The notes below the pieces were generated by a model. The model saw only the letters and a list, made by a program, of their open reading frames with translations, did not search any database and was not told where the DNA came from. Positions 28,801 to 38,030 of a stretch of DNA of 64,000 nt are shown here, one piece after another. How positions within the stretch are numbered: position 1 is the stretch's first letter; the number at the start of each line of letters is the position of its first letter. The DNA comes from Falseniella ignava CCUG 37419. Lineage in GTDB: Bacteria; Bacillota; Bacilli; Lactobacillales; Aerococcaceae. The stretch spans positions 171,643 to 235,642 of the forward strand of contig NZ_JH932300.1 in NCBI RefSeq assembly GCF_000301055.1. Direction: 5' to 3'. The translations under genes were made by a program, and so were the position numbers.

Positions 28801-29745
28801 ATGATCGAAATTGAAAAACCAGAGATTACAATAGTAGAAGTCAGCGAAGATGAGAAATATGGCAAGATTGTGATTGAGCCGCTAGAGCGTGGCTATGGCA
28901 CAACCCTTGGAAATTCATTACGTCGTATCTTATTATCCTCATTACCCGGAGCAGCAATTACAAATATTCAAGTAGACGGTGTTCTGCATGAATTTGCCAC
29001 CGTTGATGGGGTAGTAGAAGATATTCCAGCTATTATCTTAAACTTGAAGCAATTAGCCCTTAAATTATATACAGAAGAAAGCAAAGTCATTGAATTAAAT
29101 GTAACAGGTCCCAAAAAGGTTACCGCAGTTGACATTATTCATGACAATGAAGTTCAAATTTTAAATCCAGATTTATATATTTGTACACTTGCTGAAGGCG
29201 CAACGCTAAGTATGCGTATGAATGTATCTAAAGGGCGTGGCTATGTTCGCAGTGAATATAATAAAACTGAAGATATGCCAATCGGCGTATTGCCAGTGGA
29301 TTCAATTTATACTCCTGTGGAGAAAGTTAACTATCAAGTTGAGAATACACGCATTGGTCAAAAGAATGTTTATGACCGCTTAACCTTGGATATTTGGACT
29401 GATGGATCAATCAGCCCAGAACAATCTTTAAGTTTGGCCGCAAAAATTTTGACCGAACATTTAAATATCTTTGTTAACTTAACTGAAGAAGCTAAAGAAG
29501 CAGAAATTATGGTAGAGAAGGAAGAAACTGAAAAAGAAAAAGTTCTTGTAATGACTGTTGAAGAACTTGATCTATCAGTCCGTTCTTATAACTGCTTAAA
29601 ACGTGCAGGAATTAATACCATTCAAGAATTAACTGATAAGACCGAAGCAGAGATGATGAAAGTTCGTAACTTAGGTCGTAAGTCCTTAGCTGAAGTAAAG
29701 AACAAACTAGATCAGTTAGGGTTAAGCCTAAAAGAAGAAGATTAA
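28801..29745 (+). CDS. rpoA: RNA polymerase alpha subunit
   Basis: 314 residues. The N-terminal domain (1-230) dimerises and nucleates polymerase assembly ([22 protein letters not shown]), followed by a linker and the C-terminal DNA-binding domain (about 245-310, [22 protein letters not shown]). I chose the ATG at 28801 (MIEIEKPEI, as in relatives). An in-frame TTG two codons earlier has better spacing from the GAAAGGGGA and remains possible. Confidence 0.97.
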   Translation: MIEIEKPEITIVEVSEDEKYGKIVIEPLERGYGTTLGNSLRRILLSSLPGAAITNIQVDGVLHEFATVDGVVEDIPAIILNLKQLALKLYTEESKVIELNVTGPKKVTAVDIIHDNEVQILNPDLYICTLAEGATLSMRMNVSKGRGYVRSEYNKTEDMPIGVLPVDSIYTPVEKVNYQVENTRIGQKNVYDRLTLDIWTDGSISPEQSLSLAAKILTEHLNIFVNLTEEAKEAEIMVEKEETEKEKVLVMTVEELDLSVRSYNCLKRAGINTIQELTDKTEAEMMKVRNLGRKSLAEVKNKLDQLGLSLKEED

Positions 29746-29786
29746 AGTCCACTTCGTCAATCAGTCAGTGATAAGGAGGAAAATGA

Positions 29787-30167
29787 ATGTCATACCGTAA
29801 ATTAGGACGTACCAGTTCACAACGTAAAGCAATGTTACGTGATTTAACCACAGACGTATTAATTAACGAACGTATTGAAACAACAGAAGCTCGCGCAAAA
29901 GAAGTGAGAAAATTTGTTGATAAAATGATTACGCTTGGTAAAAAGGGAGATTTAGCATCTCGTCGTAAAGCAGCGTCATTCTTACGTCGTGAATTAGCAG
30001 ATGTGCGTGTTGAAGAAGATGAACTAATTATTCAATCTGTATTAGATCGTCTATTCGATGATTATGCTACACGCTATGCAGAACGTAATGGTGGTTATAC
30101 ACGTATTCTTAAAAAAGGACCTCGTCGTGGTGATGCCGCACAAATGGTTATTTTAGAATTAGTGTAA
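29787..30167 (+). CDS. rplQ: 50S ribosomal protein L17
   Basis: 126 residues opening [18 protein letters not shown] and containing [20 protein letters not shown]. Lies at the tunnel exit. AAGGAGG precedes the ATG. Last ribosomal gene of the cluster, followed by a structured RNA. Confidence 0.97.
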   Translation: MSYRKLGRTSSQRKAMLRDLTTDVLINERIETTEARAKEVRKFVDKMITLGKKGDLASRRKAASFLRRELADVRVEEDELIIQSVLDRLFDDYATRYAERNGGYTRILKKGPRRGDAAQMVILELV

Positions 30168-30184
30168 TCGATAAGATAGATTTT

Positions 30185-30300
30185 TGAAACACTTAATGAT
30201 GGAGAGTGTTACGATTAGTACTTAAGTAACTAGTCTAGCTCTAAAGCACAGCCTATTCGTGCTGGGGTTGGGGGTTCACCCCAACCCACGCTTCATCGTA
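30185..30300 (+). ncRNA. L17 downstream element (L17DE)-like structured RNA
   Basis: Directly after rplQ the sequence folds into several helices: an outer closure of CACTTA-ATGATG (from 30188) with CATCGTATAAGTG (to 30306), the hairpin AACACT/AGTGTT, AGCAC/GTGCT, and a very GC-rich stem GGGTTGGGG/CCCCAACCC with loop GTTCA (30265-30287). L17DE is a known conserved RNA found immediately 3' of rplQ in lactic acid bacteria and Listeria, and position plus multi-hairpin form match it. I have not compared it with the published consensus base by base. GTTTTTTTATC after the outer stem may terminate transcription. Confidence 0.6.
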
Positions 30301-30309
30301 TAAGTGGTT

Positions 30310-30367
30310 TTTTTATCGTTAAATTATGATTTAACTCATAATTTGAATGACAATTTAACGATAAAAA
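30310..30367. repeat. 16-bp perfect inverted repeat with competing inner hairpin before ecfA1
   Basis: TTTTTATCGTTAAATT (30310-30325) is the exact reverse complement of 30352-30367. Inside it AATTATGA (30322-30329) pairs with TCATAATT (30336-30343) and shares four bases with the outer arm, so the two stems compete at their junction. Flanking T and A runs make it terminator-like in both directions. Confidence 0.65.
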
Positions 30368-30405
30368 ATACGGCGTTCGTATTATTAGCTATAGGAGGGA
30401 AATAC

Positions 30406-31245
30406 TTGACACTTCCAATCATTGAATTAAAAGATGTTTCGTTTAAATATAATCAAGCTGAGCGTAACGCTTTAAACCAAATTAATTTATCCATCAATGC
30501 TGGAGAATGGATCGCTGTGATCGGCCCAAATGGCTCGGGTAAATCAACCTTAGCAAAATTGATGAATGGACTTCAAATACCTAATCAAGGCCAAGTGCTG
30601 ATTAATCAGGAAGAATTAAATCATGATACAGTTTGGGATGTTCGTCGGTTAATCGGTATGGTTTTTCAAAATCCGGATAACCAATTTGTGGGGGCTACGG
30701 TTGAAGATGATGTCGCCTTTGGATTAGAAAATATGGGCATCGAGCGAGAAGAAATGATTCAACGCGTTCATGAATCGCTTGAACAAGTTCGAATGTTACC
30801 GCATCTTAAGAAAGAACCCGCACGATTATCGGGAGGTCAAAAGCAACGTGTAGCGATTGCTTCAGTGCTAGCTTTAAAACCTGGAGTAATCATTTTAGAT
30901 GAGGCAACGTCGATGCTGGATCCACTCGGACGTCAAGAATTGATTGAGGCAATTGCAGAGCTTAAGCAACAATATAATTTAACCGTCATTTCAATCACGC
31001 ATGATATTAACGAAGCGGCGAAGGCAGATCGAATTTTTGTATTAAAAGCGGGTCACTTAATGTATGAGGGAACACCTGAAGAAATTTTCCATTATGGCGA
31101 ACAGTTAATTGATTTTGGATTAGATGTTCCATTTGCAGTTCAACTGATGAAAGAACTAGAAAATCGGGGTGTTACCGTTCCTGAGGATTATTTAAGTGAG
31201 GAGGAGCTCCTAAGATGGATCAGCACATCGTATTTGACCAAGTAA
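30406..31245 (+). CDS. ecfA1: Energy-coupling factor ATPase EcfA1
   Basis: 279 residues. ATPase of the group II ECF vitamin-uptake module shared by many S-components. Walker A is GPNGSGKST, the Q-loop FQNPDNQFVG, the signature LSGGQKQR and Walker B VIILDEATSMLDP. I start at the TTG at 30406, six bases after GGAGGG. The frame is open further upstream, but that part runs through the inverted repeat. The end overlaps ecfA2 by 31 bases. Confidence 0.93.
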   Translation: MTLPIIELKDVSFKYNQAERNALNQINLSINAGEWIAVIGPNGSGKSTLAKLMNGLQIPNQGQVLINQEELNHDTVWDVRRLIGMVFQNPDNQFVGATVEDDVAFGLENMGIEREEMIQRVHESLEQVRMLPHLKKEPARLSGGQKQRVAIASVLALKPGVIILDEATSMLDPLGRQELIEAIAELKQQYNLTVISITHDINEAAKADRIFVLKAGHLMYEGTPEEIFHYGEQLIDFGLDVPFAVQLMKELENRGVTVPEDYLSEEELLRWISTSYLTK

Positions 31246-32117
31246 GCCATATTTACAATGAGAAGACTCCCTTTGAAGTTCGAGCGCTAGATCAAGTCAG
31301 TGTTTCAATACCACGTGGTAAAGTCACTGCGATTATTGGGCATACGGGTTCTGGGAAATCAACGCTCATTCAGCATTTAAATGCGCTACTACGACCGACC
31401 CATGGACGAATGACCATTGATGGTGAAGTCTTTACAAAAGATTCAAAACACACGAATTTAAAGCAATTACGTAAAAAAGTAAGTATTGTTTTCCAATTTC
31501 CTGAATCACAACTTTTTGAAGAAACAGTCTTAAAAGATGTAATGTTTGGCCCGATTAATTTCGGCGCATCGCCAGAAGAGGCACGTCAGGATGCAATAGA
31601 AATTTTGCGTCTAGTAGGTATTCCAGATGAACTCTTTGAACGCTCACCGTTTGAGCTTAGTGGTGGTCAAATGCGTCGCGTAGCCATTGCAGGTGTTTTA
31701 GCTTGCCGACCTGAAGTTTTGGTTTTAGATGAGCCAACCGCAGGTTTAGACCCCGCTGGTCAAAAACAGATGATGGACTTATTCATGCAACTCCAAAAGG
31801 ATTACCAACTAACGTTAGTTCTCGTCACCCATAAAATGGAAGATGTCGCTCGTTACGCCGATCATGCGATTGTGATGGAACGAGGGCGCGTTGTCAAAGA
31901 GGGGAGTCCAGCAACATTATTTGAGAGTCAGCAATGGCTTGAAAGTAAACAACTAGCACTCCCACATGCTGCTGAATTTTATCACCAGTTATTAGAGTTG
32001 TCCGATCGTCCTGCGCCAACAGTGTATCTCCCTTTAACAATTGAAGCCTTAGCAGACCAAATTATTAAGATGAAAGCGATGGGAACAAAGGAGGGGGATG
32101 ATACCAATGAATACTAA
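31215..32117 (+). CDS. ecfA2: Energy-coupling factor ATPase EcfA2
   Basis: 300 residues. Second ATPase of the ECF module, pairing with EcfA1. Walker A GHTGSGKST, Q-loop FQFPESQLFEETV, signature LSGGQMRR, Walker B VLVLDEPTAGLDPAG. The ATG lies inside the 3' end of ecfA1 behind GAGGAGG, implying coupled translation. Overlaps ecfT at its end. Confidence 0.94.
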   Translation: MDQHIVFDQVSHIYNEKTPFEVRALDQVSVSIPRGKVTAIIGHTGSGKSTLIQHLNALLRPTHGRMTIDGEVFTKDSKHTNLKQLRKKVSIVFQFPESQLFEETVLKDVMFGPINFGASPEEARQDAIEILRLVGIPDELFERSPFELSGGQMRRVAIAGVLACRPEVLVLDEPTAGLDPAGQKQMMDLFMQLQKDYQLTLVLVTHKMEDVARYADHAIVMERGRVVKEGSPATLFESQQWLESKQLALPHAAEFYHQLLELSDRPAPTVYLPLTIEALADQIIKMKAMGTKEGDDTNEY

Positions 32118-32910
32118 GCTATTAATAGGAAGGTATATTCAAGGAGAATCCTTTGTTCATCGATTGGATCCTCGGACGAAATTATTGGCTAGTTTTTACT
32201 TTATATTAATTGTCTTTTTAGCGAATTCATGGTGGGGTTATTTAGCTCTAGTGATCTATGCTTTCTTAGTAATCTATTTCACCGGAATTTCAATGCGTTA
32301 TTTCCTAAAAGGGATCCGTCCGATGTTATGGATAATTTTGTTTACAGTTGTTTTTCAACTGTTTTTTACCACCGGAGGCACCGTTTATTTTCAGTGGAAA
32401 ATCATTCGTATCACTTCGGTAGGTGTGACGAATGCGGCTTATATTTTTATGCGCTTAGTCTTGATTATAACAATGTCTACTGTTTTAACACTCACGACGT
32501 CACCGATTGAACTAACTAATGGCATCGAACAACTGCTCAGACCTTTATCAAGATTTGGTTTTCCGTCGCATGAAATTGCGTTGATGTTGTCGATTGCCCT
32601 ACGCTATGTCCCTACTTTAATGGATGAGGCTGAAAAGATTATGAATGCCCAACGTGCAAGAGGGGTTGAGTTTGATGAAGGAAGTTTGATTCAACGTATC
32701 AAGTCATTAATTCCAATTTTAGTGCCATTATTTATTAGTGCTTTCAATCGAGCGGATGAGATGGCGATTGCGATGGAAGCAAGAGGGTATCGAGGCGGCG
32801 AAGGGCGTACCCAATACCGCCAATTACAGTATACTCGCCGGGATTCCATAGCTTTCCTATCACTCGTATTGCTTACAATCATACTGTTATTGATTCGATA
32901 CTTTACTTAA
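32107..32910 (+). CDS. ecfT: Energy-coupling factor transmembrane protein EcfT
   Basis: 267 residues from this start, with several membrane helices. It couples the two ATPases to the substrate-binding S-components. The two coupling-helix signatures are visible: AQRARGVEF and AMEARGYRGG. It opens with LLIGRYIQGESFVHRLDPRTK, typical of EcfT. Start is uncertain: the ATG at 32098 is too near the GGAGG and the one at 32107 is slightly far from it. No S-component gene is adjacent, as expected for a shared module. Confidence 0.92.
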   Translation: MNTKLLIGRYIQGESFVHRLDPRTKLLASFYFILIVFLANSWWGYLALVIYAFLVIYFTGISMRYFLKGIRPMLWIILFTVVFQLFFTTGGTVYFQWKIIRITSVGVTNAAYIFMRLVLIITMSTVLTLTTSPIELTNGIEQLLRPLSRFGFPSHEIALMLSIALRYVPTLMDEAEKIMNAQRARGVEFDEGSLIQRIKSLIPILVPLFISAFNRADEMAIAMEARGYRGGEGRTQYRQLQYTRRDSIAFLSLVLLTIILLLIRYFT

Positions 32911-32931
32911 TTTCTGGAAAGGAATGAGCAA

Positions 32932-33702
32932 ATGCCTCGTTATGCGTTAAAAATCCAATATGATGGCACGAACTATGTTGGGTATCAAGTACAAGACAAT
33001 GGATTATCAATTCAAGAGGTGTTAGAACGGGCTTTAAGGCGAATTGCAAAAGTTAGTTCGACAACGCGAGTTGCTAATACAGTATCAGGGCGTACGGATG
33101 CAGGTGTTCATGCACTAGGACAAGTTGTACACGTTGATTTTCCTTATGAAATTCCATCTGAAGGGCTGCGTAGAGGATTAAATAGTATTCTTGATGATTC
33201 GATTCGTGTGGTAGCTGTTGCTTGTGTGAGTAACACTTTTCATGCACGCTACGATGCGATCAGTAAAACTTATCGCTACATTGTGGACTTAAATGATTTT
33301 CCAAATCCATTTACGCGATTATATACCCTCCATCATCCTTATCCGATTGAAATCGCGCGTATTGAGGAAGCAATTCAAGCTGTTAAGGGAACGCATGACT
33401 TTACCAGTTTTTGCTCAACTAAGACCCAACAAGAAGATAAAGTTCGGACGGTTACTGAAGCAGCCATCGTATATCAAGAAGATGCGAATCATTTAATCTT
33501 CACGTTTAGTGGTAATGGTTTTTTATATAATATGGTACGTATTTTAGTGGGGACGCTATTACAAATTGGCGATGGGATTCGTCCGGTATCAGATATGGAA
33601 CGGTTACTACAAGTTCGAGATCGCAATCTTGCTGGACCTACCGCAAAACCTGAAGGATTATTTCTAGTTGAAGTGGTATATCCAGAAAATATTTTTAAAT
33701 AA
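32932..33702 (+). CDS. truA: tRNA pseudouridine(38-40) synthase
   Basis: 256 residues. Modifies uridines 38-40 of the anticodon arm. The catalytic Asp is in SGRTDAGVHALGQVVH (about 51-66), and GNGFLYNMVRILVGTLL is the conserved C-terminal motif. Follows ecfT as in many Firmicutes and ends at a terminator. Confidence 0.95.
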   Translation: MPRYALKIQYDGTNYVGYQVQDNGLSIQEVLERALRRIAKVSSTTRVANTVSGRTDAGVHALGQVVHVDFPYEIPSEGLRRGLNSILDDSIRVVAVACVSNTFHARYDAISKTYRYIVDLNDFPNPFTRLYTLHHPYPIEIARIEEAIQAVKGTHDFTSFCSTKTQQEDKVRTVTEAAIVYQEDANHLIFTFSGNGFLYNMVRILVGTLLQIGDGIRPVSDMERLLQVRDRNLAGPTAKPEGLFLVEVVYPENIFK

Positions 33703-33708
33703 ACAAAG

Positions 33709-33739
33709 AGGCTGGACCTATGGGTTCCAGCCATTTTTT
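33709..33739 (+). terminator. Terminator after truA
   Basis: GGCTGGACC and GGTTCCAGCC pair with one bulge around a short loop, followed by ATTTTTTAAA. It ends the ecf-truA transcript opposite the converging gene. Confidence 0.8.
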
Positions 33740-33764
33740 AAAGTTAATTTAACCAAATTTGAAT

Positions 33765-34421
33765 TTAATCAGTCACAATGACTTCTTTATCCGTCAACCA
33801 TTGATCTAGCTTTTGAATTTCAGGACATAAGTAAGCGTGAACTTTTTCGTTAATTTCATTAAAGCCACTGATCGAGCGAATCGGAGTCTGTTCATTCATA
33901 AAGATTGACATAAAGGTCATTAAAGTATGCTCATCAATGTCAATTCGTTGCGTCATAATATCGTTCATGTCACCGATAAAATGGTAGCGAACACCTACTA
34001 AATTGATAAAGTCTAATGTTTTATCCCGCTCTTTAATTAAAACTACGCGTCCTAAGTAATAGTCATAATAGAGTAGGTAACATTTACTTGAAAAATAGTA
34101 ATTTAACATCACTTTACAATCGTCTTTGGTAAAACTTCTTTTTAATTTTAATTGTAGTGTATCGTCTACTCGCGTATTAATGGCCGCCATTATGGCTTCG
34201 GTCATGGCATCTTCGTTAGGATCTTCTAAATAAATTTCCTCAACATGGTAGATTGGAATGTTCCAGACCGATTCCCGGCGACTAAAACGAAAATAAAACT
34301 TATAAAAATCAACTAAACGATAACTGCGTTCGCGAATATTATAAGTAATATACTTTTGTTCAGGGTTTGCGATGTATTCTTTAGCTAATCTTCTAGCTTG
34401 ACTTTCAGTAATATATTGCAT
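33765..34421 (-). CDS. Uncharacterised soluble protein
   Basis: 218 residues; I do not recognise a family. It has no signal peptide or membrane helix and is rich in Tyr, Phe, Asp and Lys. The N-terminus MQYITESQARRLAKEYI looks helical, and the middle has aromatic runs (DFYKFYFRF, KCYLLYYDYYLG) suggesting a beta-rich core. The start at 34421 has AAGGAGCAAACATC ahead of the ATG. The frame reads nine codons further up, but without a binding site. It is transcribed alone, convergent with truA and divergent from a GNAT gene. Confidence 0.7.
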   Translation of the reverse strand: MQYITESQARRLAKEYIANPEQKYITYNIRERSYRLVDFYKFYFRFSRRESVWNIPIYHVEEIYLEDPNEDAMTEAIMAAINTRVDDTLQLKLKRSFTKDDCKVMLNYYFSSKCYLLYYDYYLGRVVLIKERDKTLDFINLVGVRYHFIGDMNDIMTQRIDIDEHTLMTFMSIFMNEQTPIRSISGFNEINEKVHAYLCPEIQKLDQWLTDKEVIVTD

Positions 34422-34468
34422 GATGTTTGCTCCTTCATGTATGATCACTTACTAGATTATACGATTAT

Positions 34469-34496
34469 TTGATTGAAATCAATCTTAAGATATAAT
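34469..34496 (+). promoter_or_regulatory. Promoter of the GNAT gene
   Basis: TTGATT (34469-34474), a 16-base spacer and a perfect TATAAT (34491-34496). The divergent gene's start is about 50 bases away. Confidence 0.65.
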
Positions 34497-34524
34497 GAAT
34501 GTAATAACAAAAGGAGTTATAAAA

Positions 34525-35031
34525 ATGAAACTATCACTTCGACCGGCTAAGTTATCTGATTTGTGGGATATCATGGAAATTATTGATTATGCCAAGTCGC
34601 TGCAACGAGATCAAGGGAATCTCAATCAATGGGGGGAGAATTACCCGCTGAAACAGCATATTGAATCAGATATTGAACGTGGAGAGAGTTATGTGGTTGT
34701 TTCAACGGATAAAAATGAGAAACCGTATCTGGTCGGGACATATTGTTTAATGAATCAGCCTGAGCCCTCCTATGCGACAATTGAAGGTTCCTGGTTAAGT
34801 ACTGCTCCTTATGTAACCGTCCATCGCATGGCATCGCGCCAACGTGGCACCGGACGATTTATTATCGAGTCATTGAAACAAAACTTTTCAAATATCCGTA
34901 TCGATACACATCGCGATAATACGGCGATGCTTCATCTTTTATCAAGCTCAGGTTTTGAATATTGTGGTACGATTCAATTAATCAACGGTGGTGGAGAACG
35001 TTTAGCGTTTCATTATGTCGAGAAAGAATAA
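34525..35031 (+). CDS. GNAT-family acetyltransferase
   Basis: 168 residues. N-terminal LSLRPAKLSDLWDIMEII and the late segment IRIDTHRDNTAMLHLLSSSGFEYCGTI are the typical beta-strand plus YxxxGF-like end of GNAT N-acetyltransferases. The acetyl-CoA loop reads ASRQRGTGRFI. Substrate unknown. Start at 34525 behind AAAAGGAG. The in-frame ATG at 34495 overlaps the -10 box and is rejected. Confidence 0.75.
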   Translation: MKLSLRPAKLSDLWDIMEIIDYAKSLQRDQGNLNQWGENYPLKQHIESDIERGESYVVVSTDKNEKPYLVGTYCLMNQPEPSYATIEGSWLSTAPYVTVHRMASRQRGTGRFIIESLKQNFSNIRIDTHRDNTAMLHLLSSSGFEYCGTIQLINGGGERLAFHYVEKE

Positions 35032-35039
35032 AACACAAA

Positions 35040-35079
35040 ACTCCAGGCGTACTTTTTCAGTGTATACCTGGAGTTTTTA
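35040..35079. terminator. Bidirectional terminator
   Basis: ACTCCAGG (35040-35047) pairs with CCTGGAGT (35067-35074), followed by TTTTAA on the plus strand. On the minus strand the tail is GTTTTGTG. It serves the GNAT gene and possibly thrC. Confidence 0.75.
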
Positions 35080-35081
35080 AG

Positions 35082-36584
35082 TTAATCTAATTTATTGAAC
35101 CATTCTTCTAAGAAAGGCTTGAGTTTTTGATGTGTTATTGAATAAAGATGGCTGTCGACGGTATTAATCGATTCAAGAATCGAATCGGGTAAATCGTACT
35201 GCAAAATATTTTCGGTCAATTCTAAAATTTGCCGATCTGTCTTACCATCTACTGGAATATTTAGGGCGTCTAACGTCGCATAAGGGAATTTATAAGGGCT
35301 GGAGGTTGCAATAACCATTTGCTTATGTGTCAGCCGTCCTTCACGTCTTAATTTACGCATACCTGCCATCGCAACGGCACTATGAGGATCAAGTAAATAG
35401 ATATGGTTTTCAAAAGTTTGTCGAATTTGAGCTTTCGTTTCTGCATTGGTAATACACGTTGCAATAAAATCATCAATATTACTGTAATCTTCGGGGTCTA
35501 ATTTGAATCGCCCAGTTTGTTTAAGTTCATCCATATGATGTTTTGTATGCTCAGCGTCTTCATTGAGCAAGTAGTATAGAATTCGCTCGAAATTACGTGG
35601 TAGGCGGACATCGAGAGAAGGGCTGAGTGTATGATAAGTTGGTCGATTGAGTTCAAATTCGCCGGTCGTAAAGAGTTGATAGAGGTCGTTATTTTCATTA
35701 TTAACGCAAATTAATTCTCCCATCGGTAATCCCATTCTGCGCGAATAGTAGGCGCTAAGTAGGTTGGTCCCGTTCCCCGTTGGAATGCTAAAATCTACTA
35801 ATTCTCCAATCGTAATTTCATTTTGGCGGATAAGTTGGGCATAAGCATAATAGTAATAGACAATTTGAGGAATCACTCTTCCAATATTAATGGCATTCAA
35901 TGAGCTGTAGTGCCAATGTTGTTCTTCGAGGCGCTGTGTAAGGGGTTGATCCAGTAAGATATGCTCCAATGTTCCGACAGTTTCTCGGAAGTTATTGATA
36001 ATCGAGACAACTTTTTTAGGATACGTTTGATGAACTTTAAGCTGTTTCTCTTGTAGGCTCGACATAATATCTTTTGGATAGAAGAGTAAGACACGAAAGT
36101 TATCAAACTCTCTAAAAGCCTCGAGAGCAGCTTTTCCAGATTCACCTGTTGAACTCAACATTAAAATTAATTGTTTGTCAGGCATAATATTGGCTCGCGC
36201 AGCTTCAAAAAGATAAGGTAAAATCGCCATACTAATATCTTTATAGGCAACCGTTGGCCCATGGAACAACTCTAGAATATAATAATCGCTCACTTTACGA
36301 ACGGGAGTAATTTGATAATGGTTAAATCGTTCGCGATAGGCAGAGTTGATGGCATCGCTCAATTGTTCAGATGAGAAATCATCAAAGAAAAGTGCTAAAA
36401 TTTTCTCTGCCATCTCTTGATAAGATAATTGGGAAAATGTCTCCCAATCTACTTCAAAATGCGGAATATGTTCAGGTACATAAAGACCTCCGTCCGGAGC
36501 TATGCTATTCAATAAAGCCTCCCCAGCAGTGACACGATGCGCTTGATTTTGTGTACTTACGTAATACAGATTCCTCACCCCCAA
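35082..36584 (-). CDS. thrC: Threonine synthase
   Basis: About 500 residues. PLP enzyme making threonine from O-phosphohomoserine. The N-terminal class motif LLNSIAPDGGLYVPE and the PLP lysine in HGPTVAYKDISM are present. The phosphate-binding region reads SSTGESGKAALEAF (family usual SGDTGKAALE), and GNGTNLL is the PLP-phosphate loop. The start is unclear: TTG at 36584 gives MGVRNLYYVST, and a GTG two codons later is equally possible because GGGGGTGAGG could itself be the ribosome site. It stands alone, without hom or thrB. Confidence 0.9.
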   Translation of the reverse strand: MGVRNLYYVSTQNQAHRVTAGEALLNSIAPDGGLYVPEHIPHFEVDWETFSQLSYQEMAEKILALFFDDFSSEQLSDAINSAYRERFNHYQITPVRKVSDYYILELFHGPTVAYKDISMAILPYLFEAARANIMPDKQLILMLSSTGESGKAALEAFREFDNFRVLLFYPKDIMSSLQEKQLKVHQTYPKKVVSIINNFRETVGTLEHILLDQPLTQRLEEQHWHYSSLNAINIGRVIPQIVYYYYAYAQLIRQNEITIGELVDFSIPTGNGTNLLSAYYSRRMGLPMGELICVNNENNDLYQLFTTGEFELNRPTYHTLSPSLDVRLPRNFERILYYLLNEDAEHTKHHMDELKQTGRFKLDPEDYSNIDDFIATCITNAETKAQIRQTFENHIYLLDPHSAVAMAGMRKLRREGRLTHKQMVIATSSPYKFPYATLDALNIPVDGKTDRQILELTENILQYDLPDSILESINTVDSHLYSITHQKLKPFLEEWFNKLD

Positions 36585-36672
36585 TCATACTAGAGGTAGT
36601 ATACCATAAAATATAAATGAAGATAATTGTTTTAGAAGCTATTCGAAATTATACGATATCGAAGAATAAAAT

Positions 36673-36703
36673 AAGGCCACTTTCAATTAAAGAAAGTGAC
36701 CAG
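36673..36703 (-). terminator. Terminator of the DAACS symporter gene
   Basis: On the minus strand GGTCACTTTC and GAAAGTGGCC pair around a short AT loop and are followed by TTATTTTATT. Confidence 0.8.
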
Positions 36704-36731
36704 AATAGATCATAATTACAATGCGTGATAT

Positions 36732-38030
36732 CTATGCATCAAGTTGTGCGGTAGTTTGATGGAATTGTTCCTCATCAATGAGATGATTACTTGCTGCCAC
36801 CATAAATCCAGTTGAAGCTCCTGCATGTACGTTGGTAGAAGTTCGGGCCATATCTGCCATTCCAGCAATTGGACTTAGAACTAGAATCATCTCAACTGGA
36901 AGCCCCATTGCTGCAAATAATGCAGTAGCTTGGATAGTACCAGTACCTGGGACACCAACGGTTCCTATTGAAGCCAGTAAAGCGGCGCCAACCATTAGGA
37001 AATATTGGTTAACTGAGAAATCAATATTTAGTGCATTGACTGTAAAGATAGCTAGTAATACTGGCCAGATTGAAGCACATCCAGGCATTCCGAAAGTAGT
37101 ACCGACAGAAGCCGAAATCGAAGCGATATTTTCGGGTACTCCCAATTCTTTCTGACAGCGAATATTAGCAGGAATACTACCAATAGAGCTTTGGGTAGTG
37201 AAGCCAATTAACCACGCAGGGAATAATTTACGTTGAACAATTAATGGATTATGACGTCCAAACAACGTAATTAGACCAGATGTTGTGATAAAGGTATGGA
37301 AGAAGCAACAAATATAAACCGCCAATAAAAGAATAAGCAGTGAAGTTACGAACGAGAAATCTAATGTAGCTACTTGATTAGCTAAAAGAGAAAGTACTGC
37401 ATATGGGGTAAATTTAACGATTGAGCCAATTGTTTTATTCATTACTTTATTTCCCGCCACAATGAAATCAATAAATGGCTTGATTTCTTGTTTGTCTTCA
37501 TAGATTAAAATAATGATACCAATAATCACAGCAAAAATAACTACTGGAATCACTTTGTTATTGGCCATGTTATCGATAATATTACGTGGGAAAAAGCTGA
37601 CAATAACTTGTGAAAAATGAGGAACTTCTGCAAGTTCATCGGTAGAAACCATATCAATGCCTGCATTGAGTCCTAAGTTCATTAATTGACCCATAATAAT
37701 TGCAATAACGGAACCTAAAATATTATGGAGTGAAAGAAAACCTAATGTTTTGCCTCCGATAGAACCTAAAGTTTTAAGGTCTCCAATATTGATAATCGTT
37801 GCAATAATTGAAAAGAGTAGTAAGGGGATTACAAAGGCCATTAATAGGTTGGCGTATATTTTACCAAAGATTACGACGTAATCGGTGTGACCTTGGAAAA
37901 AGTATCCTAAAATGGCACCCATTGCAGTCGCGGTTAATACTCGGACCATTAAAGACATTTTGCGTTGCTGCATTTTGTATAAAATATAAAAAAGTACTAA
38001 GGTAATCAGAAAAGCCAAAAGACTATACAT
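36732..38030 (-). CDS. Dicarboxylate/amino acid:cation symporter, probably L-cystine (TcyP-like)
   Basis: 432 residues with about eight to ten membrane segments. Sodium- or proton-coupled symporter of the DAACS family. The start LVLFYILYKMQQRKMSLMVRVL resembles Bacillus TcyP. The serine-rich hairpin is TTQSSIGSIP, and the ion/substrate motif reads GVPGTGTIQATALFAAMGLP, then MADMARTSTNV. A cystine role is inferred from similarity I recall; glutamate or serine is possible. AAGGAGGATTCTTG precedes the ATG. A structured leader lies upstream. Confidence 0.8.
   Translation of the reverse strand: MYSLLAFLITLVLFYILYKMQQRKMSLMVRVLTATAMGAILGYFFQGHTDYVVIFGKIYANLLMAFVIPLLLFSIIATIINIGDLKTLGSIGGKTLGFLSLHNILGSVIAIIMGQLMNLGLNAGIDMVSTDELAEVPHFSQVIVSFFPRNIIDNMANNKVIPVVIFAVIIGIIILIYEDKQEIKPFIDFIVAGNKVMNKTIGSIVKFTPYAVLSLLANQVATLDFSFVTSLLILLLAVYICCFFHTFITTSGLITLFGRHNPLIVQRKLFPAWLIGFTTQSSIGSIPANIRCQKELGVPENIASISASVGTTFGMPGCASIWPVLLAIFTVNALNIDFSVNQYFLMVGAALLASIGTVGVPGTGTIQATALFAAMGLPVEMILVLSPIAGMADMARTSTNVHAGASTGFMVAASNHLIDEEQFHQTTAQLDA

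Noticed and set aside
30265-30287. GGGGGTTCACCCC looks like a tRNA T-arm
   Set aside because: No acceptor, D or anticodon arms can be folded around it. The stem belongs to the L17DE-like RNA.
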